Assembly: GCA_024256265.1 (NCBI GenBank)
Contig: JACGUK010000004.1
Coordinates: 124,001-188,000, forward strand
DNA: 64,000 bases
Direction of reading: 5' to 3'
Origin: an archaeon
GTDB taxonomy: Archaea; Thermoproteota; Nitrososphaeria; Nitrososphaerales; JACAEJ01
Below are positions 17,211 through 25,684 of the stretch, in pieces. How positions within the stretch are numbered: the first letter of the stretch is position 1; every line of letters begins with the position of its first letter. The position numbers and the translations under genes were made by a program. Below the pieces are notes generated by a model. The model was given only the letters and a program-made list of their open reading frames with translations, did no database searches and was not told the origin of the DNA.

Positions 17211-18647
17211 TTGGCAGAATTCGATAGGCTATTCGATGAGTTGCAAAAGCGTTCAAGTATGGATAAGAGCGCTCTATCAAAGCTGATAGAAGAGAAGAAG
17301 AGAAAGGTAGGAGCAGGATACTTGACAGACATGGGCGCTCTCTTCCTTGTAGCCTCAGACTTGGGCATAACTTTAGAGTATATGGCAACCTCAGACTTAA
17401 CTCTTAAGGATCTTTATATTGGGGCCAATGAGATAACGATAATATCTCGTGTTTTAAGTGTGTATCCTATTCAAAATTATACAAAGAAGGATGGTTCTCA
17501 GGGCTACTATAGGAAAATTATTCTATTCGATAAAGATAATTTTACAAAGGTTACTTTATGGGATGAGAAAGCTACTCTGATCGATTCTCTAAACATAAAT
17601 CCAAACACTGTTGTAAGAATAATAAAAGGCTACGTTAGATCAAGTTTAGTTGGGCGCCCTGAATTGCATTTAGGATCAAGGGGAAGCATAGAAGTTATAG
17701 ATGACCAAGAATTGATAAAAAAATTCCCAACTATAGAAGAAGTAACAAAGGATGTTTCAGCCATAAAATCTCCAGCCTCTTATCTTTCTATTCGTGGTTC
17801 AGTAAAGACAGAGCCAAAATTGTCTCAATTCACAAGAAAAGATGGTAGCCAAGGTTCTGTTATTCAATTTTACATAAACGATATAGAGAGTGACCAAGCT
17901 GTTCGTGTTGCTATATGGGATAGCGAATCAAAAGCCATAGAAAGTTTACAAATAGGCTTTATCGTGCGCTTGATCAACGTAAGAGCGAAGATGCTATCTT
18001 ATGGTGAGATAGAACTACATGGTGATGTAGGGACTTTCTTTGAAGTCGTTTCAAAAAAGATAATCCATAGAACCTCTCCTATGACTTTTAGATTGCTATC
18101 GATAGGCCCTACTCAAGAAGGGAAAAGTTCATCAGCTTTATTGATAGACTCTATAAAGAGATTCTACACTCTAGTAGCGAAGGATGATGCTCACAATAAG
18201 CTATTATCAATCAAGCCTGATAGCTTGATAACTTGCTACCCAAGAGAGGTCATCAATTCAAAGATTGTTTGTGATGATGGAAAATCGATAGTAACTAAAA
18301 CTTTGGATGATCCAATATACCCTAAAGTACAATCATTCTTGTTAAAGATAAAAGATACATCGAATTTAGATTATCCAGTCTTCCTTGAGGTTATAGCATT
18401 ATCTCATTCTAGCATAAAAGATGTGACAACAAAGGATGGCTCTATTATAAAGAAGGCGGAAATTATGGTAGGGGATGAGACTGGGGAGAGAAAGGTAGTT
18501 GCTTGGAGAGATTTAACTAAAATTTTAGAAGGAATTTCACCAGGAGAGAAATTAAGGATTAACGCTGTCATCCCTCAAGTATCAGGAGCCAATGAGCCTA
18601 TTTTCATCATAAGACCTTATTCATTTATTGGGAGAGCCACCAGTTAA
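17211..18647 (+). CDS. Replication protein A (multi-OB-fold ssDNA-binding protein)
   Basis: 478 aa, TTG start. An N-terminal helical segment (SALSKLIEEKKRKV, then YLTDMGALFLVASDLGI) is typical of archaeal RPA. Three OB folds follow, each recognisable by a repeated block: YTKKDGSQGYYRKIILFD, FTRKDGSQGSVIQFYI and VTTKDGSIIKKAEIMVGD, with WDE, WDS and WRD at equivalent strand ends. No zinc finger is visible, unlike euryarchaeal RPA41 proteins. It should coat single-stranded DNA in replication and repair. Confidence 0.85.
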   Translation: MAEFDRLFDELQKRSSMDKSALSKLIEEKKRKVGAGYLTDMGALFLVASDLGITLEYMATSDLTLKDLYIGANEITIISRVLSVYPIQNYTKKDGSQGYYRKIILFDKDNFTKVTLWDEKATLIDSLNINPNTVVRIIKGYVRSSLVGRPELHLGSRGSIEVIDDQELIKKFPTIEEVTKDVSAIKSPASYLSIRGSVKTEPKLSQFTRKDGSQGSVIQFYINDIESDQAVRVAIWDSESKAIESLQIGFIVRLINVRAKMLSYGEIELHGDVGTFFEVVSKKIIHRTSPMTFRLLSIGPTQEGKSSSALLIDSIKRFYTLVAKDDAHNKLLSIKPDSLITCYPREVINSKIVCDDGKSIVTKTLDDPIYPKVQSFLLKIKDTSNLDYPVFLEVIALSHSSIKDVTTKDGSIIKKAEIMVGDETGERKVVAWRDLTKILEGISPGEKLRINAVIPQVSGANEPIFIIRPYSFIGRATS

Positions 18648-18860
18648 TAGATTATAATGACCTTTACTAAATAGATGTTATCAAAAAAGAAAAAAATTTT
18701 CATATTGGAAATTATCGATGAATTGAAAGTCAAAATTCAATGAATTAATGTATGAAAATTTCATGATGATGCTATCTTTATGCATATGGGACTATAACTA
18801 GGCTTCCTTGATCGGATAAAGGAATCATTAATAAATACGGTTTAATAAAATTGTAATGAT

Positions 18861-19091
18861 ATGGGCAAGGCTAAAATCAGCCAAGGAAAGTTCACGGTTA
18901 TTCTTCGTGAAGAGGAGGAAGGCGGCTACTCTGTTCAATGTCTGGAGCTTCCTGGTGCCATTAGTGAAGGCGATACTAAAGAAGAGGCTCTAAAGAACAT
19001 TAGGGAAGCTATCCAAGGCTATTTGGAGGCGTTTCCTGAGGAAGCAGAGCGCCTAAAGCTCAAGAAAGAAGTGGTGGAGGTTTCCCTCTAA
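18861..19091 (+). CDS. hicB: HicB-family antitoxin
   Basis: 76 aa. GKFTVILREEEEGGYSVQCL followed by LPGAISEGDTKEEALKNIRE is the partial RNase-H-like fold of HicB ('y.v.lp.lpGc.t.GdT.eEAl.n..eai'). No C-terminal HTH or RHH domain is present, so it is the minimal archaeal form. The TAA stop is followed at once by the hicA coding sequence in the same frame. Together they would be a type II toxin-antitoxin module. Confidence 0.88.
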   Translation: MGKAKISQGKFTVILREEEEGGYSVQCLELPGAISEGDTKEEALKNIREAIQGYLEAFPEEAERLKLKKEVVEVSL

Positions 19092-19310
19092 AAAGCTCCC
19101 CGTATAGGATGGAGAGAGGCTATTAAAGCGCTCAGCAAGAAAGGCTTTTACGTGACGCATCAAAGAGGCAGTCACATCTACCTAACCAATCAAGATAGAA
19201 AGCATAAGGTTACTGTGCCAAGGCATGAAACCATAAAGGCTGGGACATTACTGTCGATAATTGAGCAGGCAGGACTGACAAGAAACGAGTTCATCGCCTT
19301 ACTAGACTGA
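19092..19310 (+). pseudogene. hicA: hicA toxin without a visible start codon
   Basis: The frame after the hicB stop encodes a full HicA-like mRNA interferase body: PRIGWREAIKALSKKGF, HQRGSHIYL with the catalytic His, then PRHETIKAGTLLSIIEQAGL. It stays open to TGA at 19308-19310. There is no ATG, GTG or TTG at the expected site: the frame reads TAA-AAA-GCT-CCC-CGT-ATA. A perfect GGAGGT sits at 19076-19081, so a start near 19092 is expected and AAA appears to replace ATG. Either the toxin is disabled, or it uses a rare start such as ATA, or TAA is read through. Confidence 0.65.
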
Positions 19311-19403
19311 GTTGTCACCCAATTGTGGTTAACTTTCGAAATAACATATAACGTCTCATTAGGTACTCCATGCCCCTTAATTTAACAGAATCACATCTAT
19401 CAT

Positions 19404-22142
19404 CTAATCCCAGAAGCCTCTTGTCCTCACAAAGGTCTTCTCAGCCATATAGATTTCTTTTACCAATTGATCAAAGTCAGCAACCTTTCTCAATATTCTA
19501 CCAGCAGTATCTGGACCAACGCCAAACCCTGAGAGCACAAGGAGAGCTTTATTCCCAAAGTTCTGTATAAAAGAAGATACTTTCCAAGCCTTTCTGAATT
19601 TTAATTCTTCATCAATTTTTAGCTTCTTTCCTCTTATCTTCCTCATTATTATTTTATGTAATTCATCATCAGATAGATATGTAGCAGTGATTAAACGAGA
19701 TTTGCATATAGGGCAGATAATAGCATCTTCAGAATCTTTTGTTTTTATGATGCTCTCCCAAGCACAATTCATGCATATCAGCTTATGCTTTGTATTCTTT
19801 AATCTCTCTTCAACAAGAGAGAGAACTGTTTTTTCAGTGCTTGTAGAAAGGGTTACAAAGCTCGAAGAATATTCCAATATAGGCTTAGCTAAGGGAGAGA
19901 ATTCATCAACCTCTTTTTGAATCACTTTTATCTTGCCCTCTCTAATCTTTGATAAAATCTCTTTTGTTGCTTTTATGCTATACTTTTCCAAGAATAGCTC
20001 TCTTAAGACTTCTTTGTATAAGGCTGTTTTTGTGTATGAATCTTGTATTAAGCGAGATGCTCTTCTATCATATTGAGCATCTTTGCTGATTACGCCAAAC
20101 TTCTTTGCTACATGCCATGTCTTCAAATTTAAAGGGTGAGTCCCCATAGTAGAAGCAGAGAGTATATCTTCAATATCAAATTCATCATTCAAAGCATCTA
20201 TGACATTTTTAATCTCTAATCTTCCAAAGGATGATAGCAAAATCCTATAAGGATCAGATTTAGCCTCTACAGGATAGCCTATAGAAGAAATCAAAGTTGA
20301 TAATATTGTAGCTAGAGTCTGATTTACTTTTGAGCCAAAGCAGGCATGAATAATGATAACATTAGATGCTTTTTTCTTCTCTATAACTATTGTATTCTCA
20401 TCAGGAATCACTCCTAAGCTCTCTTTAGTCTTCATTAATCTCTTCTTTTGCTTCTCATTAACATTTAACTTATCATCAACTATCTGCCTTCTTATTCTTC
20501 CAACCTCTTTTGCAGTATCCAAATCTACAGGGATCAATTCACCAGTCCAGTAAGGTATAGTTGTCAAATCCTTGGATATAGGCTCCACATGAACCTCCAT
20601 CTTCTCATCATCTATAGATAATATCCTCCATGAAGAACCCTTTAGCACAAAAGTTTTCCCTTGCTCACCATACTCACCTACAAAAATATGATCAAGCCTT
20701 CCTATTGTCTTATTTGATGGTAAATCTATAACATCGAACTGTTGCACATCTGGTATTGTAGATAGATTCTCATAGTAATAATCATAGGCTCTCTTGCCTC
20801 TTCTCACAATTTCGCCATCATAATTTATTATCCCTTGACTTTTTAGGATCTTTAGGCAAGAGTCTAAATCTTCTAAATCAATATCCCTAAATGGGTATGC
20901 TCTCTTGAATAATTGAAGAGCATCTTTTAATGAGAAGGTATTATCTAAAGTCAGTCCAGAAAGATGATGGGCTAAAACATCTAAAGCTCTTTCATGTAAT
21001 TCACTATTCTCAAGCCATCTCTTCTTGACTCGATCTATTAGAGCAATTCCCTCCAGCTCGTCATCAAACCTATTTGTAACTATAATTCCTAAAGCAGCCT
21101 CGCCTAGCTTATGCCTGCTTCTACCTACTCTTTGCATTAGTTTCACAGCCTGCCTAGGAGAGCCTATCTGGACTACAAGGTCTACAGCTCCTATATCTAG
21201 ACCTAATTCTAAAGATGATGTGCAAACAACTATTCCAGCTTCTCCGCTTCTAAGCTTGATCTCTGTAGATTCACGAACTTCTTTTGATAAAGAGCCATGA
21301 TGCACTTCAATAGGAATATTAGGAGACTTTGCTTTTAATATCGCACCAATGAACTCAGCCTCATCTCTTGTGTTTGTGAAGAGGAGAATAGTTTTATTCT
21401 CCCCACTCATCTTTTTGAAATGGTTTAAGATAAAGTCAGCAATTTCTAGAAAAGAGCCATCTATATAATTACATTCTGTATCATAATCTCTTATGGAATT
21501 ATCCACTAATACAGCACATTTTCTACCAATTCCTGATAAAAATTTGGCAGCAATGCTAAGATCTCCTAAAGTTGCAGACAATCCAACTCTTTTTACCTTC
21601 TCATTTGATAAAGCTTCAACTCTCTCTAAGCTTATAGTTAGATGTGAGCCTCTCTCGTTTCCTATAAGCTCATGAAGCTCGTCTATTACAATCCACTCAA
21701 CACTCTTTAGATGAAGCTTAAGCCTCTTTCCAACCAGCAATACGCTCAAAGTCTCAGGAGTAGTTATTAGAACATCAGGAGGCTCTTCAACCATCTTCCT
21801 CCTTATCGATAAGGGCGTATCGCCATGCCTTATCTCAGCCTTTAAACCCTCCCTCTCAGCATATTTTATGACCCTCCTAAGGATGTCTCTGTTCAAAGCT
21901 CTTAAAGGGGTTATGTAGAGCATTCTGATACCTTTACTTGCTGGCTTTTTATGAGACAACAATACGAATATGGGTATGACTACAGCCTCTGTTTTGCCAG
22001 AACCTGTTGGAGCTATTATCAAAGTGCTTCTTTCTCTCAATATGACTGGAAATGCCTTCTTTTGAATGGGCGTTAACTCTTTCCAGCCTATCTCATGAAT
22101 CCTATCCTCGGCTATCTTCTCCAAATTATAGATTTCTGGCAT
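19404..22142 (-). CDS. Lhr-type superfamily 2 helicase
   Basis: 912 aa. Q-motif and motif I: GWKELTPIQKKAFP and LIIAPTGSGKTEAVVIP. Motif II is VIDELHEL, motif III VGLSATLGD, and motif VI QRVGRSRH. After the two RecA domains come the winged-helix and Lhr-core regions, then a four-Cys zinc element (CMNCAWES and CPICKSR) and C-terminal helix-hairpin-helix-like sequence (LLVLSGFGVGPDTAGRILRK). Archaeal Lhr proteins unwind DNA 3'-5' in repair and replication restart. The gene ends close to the hicBA pair on the opposite strand. Confidence 0.88.
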   Translation of the reverse strand: MPEIYNLEKIAEDRIHEIGWKELTPIQKKAFPVILRERSTLIIAPTGSGKTEAVVIPIFVLLSHKKPASKGIRMLYITPLRALNRDILRRVIKYAEREGLKAEIRHGDTPLSIRRKMVEEPPDVLITTPETLSVLLVGKRLKLHLKSVEWIVIDELHELIGNERGSHLTISLERVEALSNEKVKRVGLSATLGDLSIAAKFLSGIGRKCAVLVDNSIRDYDTECNYIDGSFLEIADFILNHFKKMSGENKTILLFTNTRDEAEFIGAILKAKSPNIPIEVHHGSLSKEVRESTEIKLRSGEAGIVVCTSSLELGLDIGAVDLVVQIGSPRQAVKLMQRVGRSRHKLGEAALGIIVTNRFDDELEGIALIDRVKKRWLENSELHERALDVLAHHLSGLTLDNTFSLKDALQLFKRAYPFRDIDLEDLDSCLKILKSQGIINYDGEIVRRGKRAYDYYYENLSTIPDVQQFDVIDLPSNKTIGRLDHIFVGEYGEQGKTFVLKGSSWRILSIDDEKMEVHVEPISKDLTTIPYWTGELIPVDLDTAKEVGRIRRQIVDDKLNVNEKQKKRLMKTKESLGVIPDENTIVIEKKKASNVIIIHACFGSKVNQTLATILSTLISSIGYPVEAKSDPYRILLSSFGRLEIKNVIDALNDEFDIEDILSASTMGTHPLNLKTWHVAKKFGVISKDAQYDRRASRLIQDSYTKTALYKEVLRELFLEKYSIKATKEILSKIREGKIKVIQKEVDEFSPLAKPILEYSSSFVTLSTSTEKTVLSLVEERLKNTKHKLICMNCAWESIIKTKDSEDAIICPICKSRLITATYLSDDELHKIIMRKIRGKKLKIDEELKFRKAWKVSSFIQNFGNKALLVLSGFGVGPDTAGRILRKVADFDQLVKEIYMAEKTFVRTRGFWD

Positions 22143-22231
22143 GGCTAACTTTAACTACCTCTCATTTACTTACTAAGTATGAGAATTATTAGCAAAACTA
22201 ACTAAAAAATTAATTGTTCTAATTTAATGTT

Positions 22232-23362
22232 TTACTCTTCTTTCTGAGGGTTGATATATGCAAAATAGTCTCGAATAGCATCTTGAGTTGCTTCAGCATC
22301 TAATACTCTAGCCTCTACCTCATCAGTAAAAGCTTTTGCAACTCTTCTATCAAGAGATATGTCTGAATCTATGAGATCAAGAGGGAATGGGAGACCAGTG
22401 GCTGGGTTGCATAAGGGAAGAATCTTCTCTGCTACATCTTTTAGCTCCATATTTGCTGGTAGCTCGACTTCAAAAGGCGGCATCTCAGCAGCAAAACGAA
22501 TATAGCCTCTTTTTAGTTTAGGAAACGATTCAATTCCAAGCCTCTTTTTTTCCTTTTCGAAGTTAGCCTTAACCATGTCGAAAGCATCCTTTCCTTTGAG
22601 TCCTCGCACTCGGGCCCATGAGAGGGTTTTAGAGTGGACTAGTGGGTCGTCCATTATCCATTCATAGGCCCAATACGTAGAAGGGGGCATGAGACGAGTG
22701 AGAATGTGTTTATCTCTTGTGTTGGTTACGAAGTTTGTATCACCTCGAACGAGGAGCCAACCGTCTATAGCTCTTAAAGCACTTCTTTTGATTATTCCAA
22801 TCACTTTACCTGAAGTAACCAACTTTCTAGTTATATTCACAGCATTGGTCACGAACTTGCTGACCTCAAGAGGTGCGTATCTCTGGGCAATCCGGCTTAA
22901 AGGGTAGAGAAGTGAAAGAAAGGGACCATCGATAAGAACTAAATCTGGATCGTTCTTTAAGGCTTCTAAGGCGGCCGAACGCTCCATCCCAAGCATTTTC
23001 AGGGTACTTAAAGAAGAGAAGGCTATGCCTTCAAGCGACCCTTCAGTGAAAGCGCCACCATAAAATTGCTCCTTGATCAACTCCTCATTCCTAAATATTT
23101 TATAACCTGCGCTTAGAACTGCTATCCTTGTTCCTAATCTATCACTAGATTTAGGGCTCTTAGAGCCGTCGATGGTTGCTATAGTGAGGCTAGCTTTTTT
23201 TGGTGTAACTAATATAGGCTGGATGAACTTTGCTATACTATGGATTCTCTTCTCAGCTTCTTTGATTCTTCTCACCGCGCTTGTTGCATGCTCTTCTGCG
23301 AGTTGGAAGAAGGCGTCTATTAATGGTCGAGGCATTTGGAGCAGAGGGTTCTCTTCTTCCAT
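22232..23362 (-). CDS. nurA: NurA-domain nuclease
   Basis: 376 aa. The motif TIATIDGSKSPKSSDRLG near residue 62 supplies the first catalytic Asp of the NurA fold. VLIDGPFLSLLYPLSR supplies the second acidic strand, and the C-terminal half carries RGYIRFAAEMPPFEVELP. NurA is the 5'-3' exonuclease partner of the HerA hexamer in DNA end resection. It lies 6 bp downstream of herA. No mre11 or rad50 is adjacent, which differs from the classic four-gene cluster. Confidence 0.82.
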   Translation of the reverse strand: MEEENPLLQMPRPLIDAFFQLAEEHATSAVRRIKEAEKRIHSIAKFIQPILVTPKKASLTIATIDGSKSPKSSDRLGTRIAVLSAGYKIFRNEELIKEQFYGGAFTEGSLEGIAFSSLSTLKMLGMERSAALEALKNDPDLVLIDGPFLSLLYPLSRIAQRYAPLEVSKFVTNAVNITRKLVTSGKVIGIIKRSALRAIDGWLLVRGDTNFVTNTRDKHILTRLMPPSTYWAYEWIMDDPLVHSKTLSWARVRGLKGKDAFDMVKANFEKEKKRLGIESFPKLKRGYIRFAAEMPPFEVELPANMELKDVAEKILPLCNPATGLPFPLDLIDSDISLDRRVAKAFTDEVEARVLDAEATQDAIRDYFAYINPQKEE

Positions 23363-23368
23363 AAATGA

Positions 23369-24841
23369 TCACTCAGTCTTGAAAGAGATTAGAAGAGGGG
23401 TAGGAGATGGGTTCATCTTACCTATAAAGTAAAACTGACCTGGCTCCATGCGAAGAAGCCTTTCAACTGGTATGTGATAGGGATTTAACCAATTTCCTGC
23501 TTCCTCCATGTCAAGAGGATGAATCTGGCCTATAAAATGAGTGTTCAAATTTCTTCTAATTGCTGCATTTATGCCTATATCTCCTGCCATGCCTTGAGCT
23601 ATCATAGTTACTGATAAGCGATGCTTTCGACCTAGAGCACAAAGGTCTTGAATAAGATCGGTAGTATCGATCTGTATCCCTCTGGGTTGCCATGGTGCAT
23701 ATTGAGGACCTTCATCTATTATTAGAGCGAGATTGAGATCCTCACCCTCTTCTAGGCGCTCTTTTATATGCACTCCAAGGCTCTTAAAGAAAGCAAGTTT
23801 CTCATCACTACCCACTGAAGCCATATCGAGAATAAGCAAGCCTTCACTCTTTGCCCTTTCCACTAAATCCTTAGGCTCCATCTTTCCTAAAATCGTAGCC
23901 CAATGTTTATTTTCAATGCGTTTTAAGCCTGCAGTTAGACGAGCTTTATACATCTGAAGATAATCAGCCCTTTTACCTTCGCTAATTTCCAAATGTTGCT
24001 TTACTTCACTCTCTAACCAATCACCAAGCTCGAATTCACTTTTCATCCTCCAGCTTTCTTCACCACTCTCATACGTTCTTAGCAAATATTCTATGGCTTG
24101 TCGGATTCTATTGTTCTCTCTTTGATAGCCATAGTAACCAAAGTGGTTGGCTCTTGAGCAGATGTAAGTTACGACTGTATCAGTATCCATCTTAACTTGT
24201 GATACTAGAACTGTATTTTTGGGCATATGTCGTGCATAGTCACGACCTTCCCAGTCTAGGGCTAAAATTCCATAGCCAGCCTGCTTTAAGAGAGGAATCA
24301 AGAGGAAACGAGTCAAAAAGGATTTACCACAACCTGTTGCTCCATAAACACCTATATGATAATGAATGAAATCCTTGTGGAAAGGAATCTCCCAATCCTC
24401 ACATTCCCAGTAATTTCCAGCCCAAAGGTAATCACTTTGCTTGAAGGCTGAGAAAGGGTTTCTATCTTGAACAAGGTAAGCCTGAGAGCCAGGATGAATC
24501 ACTTGTCGATTCTCTTCAAGACCAATATCTTTAATCTGACCTATCACAGAGAAAGTGTAATGAAAAGACCTTCTTGCACTTGAAGGTGCATGACCCCTTT
24601 TTGCATAGGCTATGCCTGGGCTGTAGCGCCCTGATTGTAGATTGTCATCTATCCCTGTACCAGCCCTTATCACCCCTAGTACCCGTCTACCTCTATCCTT
24701 TACCATAACAAAGGTTTCCTCTCTTACCTTATCTTCTAAGCCTTCTACAAGAAGAATTGTGCAACTTGTAGCTCCGCTCTGGCTAGCCACAAAGCCTATC
24801 AAGGGTCCTGGAACATTCTCAGCCTTTTCCATGCTTAACAA
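23369..24841 (-). CDS. herA: HerA-type bipolar DNA translocase
   Basis: 490 aa of the HerA/FtsK superfamily. An N-terminal beta-barrel-like region ends near residue 130. The Walker A is GVYGATGCGKSFLTRF, Walker B LALIIDEGPQYAPWQP, and the sensor region AIRRNLNTHFIGQIHP. The closing GQFYFIGKMNPSPTPLLISF fits the HerA C-terminal brace. It would form a hexamer pumping DNA to NurA. It is cotranscribed with nurA and with the upstream EVE-domain gene. Confidence 0.85.
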   Translation of the reverse strand: MLSMEKAENVPGPLIGFVASQSGATSCTILLVEGLEDKVREETFVMVKDRGRRVLGVIRAGTGIDDNLQSGRYSPGIAYAKRGHAPSSARRSFHYTFSVIGQIKDIGLEENRQVIHPGSQAYLVQDRNPFSAFKQSDYLWAGNYWECEDWEIPFHKDFIHYHIGVYGATGCGKSFLTRFLLIPLLKQAGYGILALDWEGRDYARHMPKNTVLVSQVKMDTDTVVTYICSRANHFGYYGYQRENNRIRQAIEYLLRTYESGEESWRMKSEFELGDWLESEVKQHLEISEGKRADYLQMYKARLTAGLKRIENKHWATILGKMEPKDLVERAKSEGLLILDMASVGSDEKLAFFKSLGVHIKERLEEGEDLNLALIIDEGPQYAPWQPRGIQIDTTDLIQDLCALGRKHRLSVTMIAQGMAGDIGINAAIRRNLNTHFIGQIHPLDMEEAGNWLNPYHIPVERLLRMEPGQFYFIGKMNPSPTPLLISFKTE

Positions 24842-24861
24842 TCCTCGCTATAGCTTTAGAA

Positions 24862-25320
24862 TCATCTTTCAGCTTTAGATACTATCACGTTATAATCTTT
24901 CTCCGATAATGGTATTATGCTTCTCCTGAAGTATTTTCTCCATAAATCCTTGTCTTTGATAAAAGCCAACTCTTCTTTTAAATCTATAACAGGCAAAGGT
25001 TCTTTCCACAATTTGATATCTTTCAATCCTAATGAATGGCTGAATAGAGATGATGGATACCCTATAATTTGTTTCTTCTGCTCAAGAGTTATTGGGCAAG
25101 GCTCACTGGCTATAGTGCATCTACCCACGAACTTCTGCCCATCACGCCCTCCTATGTAAAAGATTACTTTATCACTCTTTTTTATACGATTGAAGTTACC
25201 AGCATTCTTATTAAGAGACCAAAACTTTTCCTTTACTCTATCTTTTAAGACCTCTATGGCTTTTATGACCTTATCATCCGTCCTATGATCTATAACTACG
25301 AATATCCATTGATTTACCAT
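24862..25320 (-). CDS. EVE (PUA-like) domain protein
   Basis: 152 aa, a stand-alone EVE fold. The patterns are WIFVVIDHRTDD, KFWSLNKNAGNFNRIKKSDK, VIFYIGGRDGQKFVGRCTI and LKDIKLWKEPLPV, which correspond to the EVE core ('W.l......f.rIkkGDkvvfYi.g...q.f.G'). EVE domains bind modified bases in DNA or RNA and often sit in restriction or repair contexts. It is upstream of herA-nurA with a 20-bp gap, which suggests recognition of modified DNA tied to resection; that link is inferred. Confidence 0.78.
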   Translation of the reverse strand: MVNQWIFVVIDHRTDDKVIKAIEVLKDRVKEKFWSLNKNAGNFNRIKKSDKVIFYIGGRDGQKFVGRCTIASEPCPITLEQKKQIIGYPSSLFSHSLGLKDIKLWKEPLPVIDLKEELAFIKDKDLWRKYFRRSIIPLSEKDYNVIVSKAER

Positions 25321-25385
25321 ACCAATTGAGAATTAATTAAGAACTGCCATTTAAACTCTTATCAAAAATCTCTTCAGAGCAAAAA

Positions 25386-25517
25386 TTAGCCCTTCTCTTT
25401 TCTCAGAGCTTCATATTCATAAATGAAGATCATTGTCAAGGCTAGAATGAAGAAGATGAATACAAGACTACTTATCGAATTGAAGAATTCGCTTGGTGCT
25501 ATCAAAATACACTTCAC
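25386..25517 (-). CDS. Possible 43-aa single-span membrane protein
   Basis: A GTG-initiated frame encodes a short lead (MKCILIAPSEFFNSI), one strongly hydrophobic helix (SSLVFIFFILALTMIFIY) and a charged end (EYEALRKEKG) before TAA. The topology is sensible, and the charged tail is not typical of random A+T-rich frames. No family is recognised. It occupies most of the 364-bp gap between the EVE gene and the siroheme reductase; the rest of that gap holds only the reductase promoter. Confidence 0.4.
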   Translation of the reverse strand: MKCILIAPSEFFNSISSLVFIFFILALTMIFIYEYEALRKEKG

Positions 25518-25615
25518 AACATTAACCTTAAAGGAGCTGATTTAAAACTATTTGCTTATGTCTTTGAAAGACAGAACTTTTCTATCGATTAACTCTTAAA
25601 TATCGACAATGCTTA

Positions 25616-25630
25616 TATAACACTGTTATA
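25616..25630. promoter_or_regulatory. 15-bp perfect inverted repeat over the TATA box of the siroheme reductase gene
   Basis: TATAACA-C-TGTTATA is an exact palindrome overlapping the TTATATAA at 25613-25620, the best TATA-box candidate upstream of the gene starting at 25685. A repressor bound here would block TBP. The A+T-rich composition makes short palindromes easy to find, so this is a moderate call. Confidence 0.4.
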
Positions 25631-25684
25631 AAATGCGATTGATGCGTATAGAGATCGACTTAAATTCCATCAAGTTTAGGAGAG

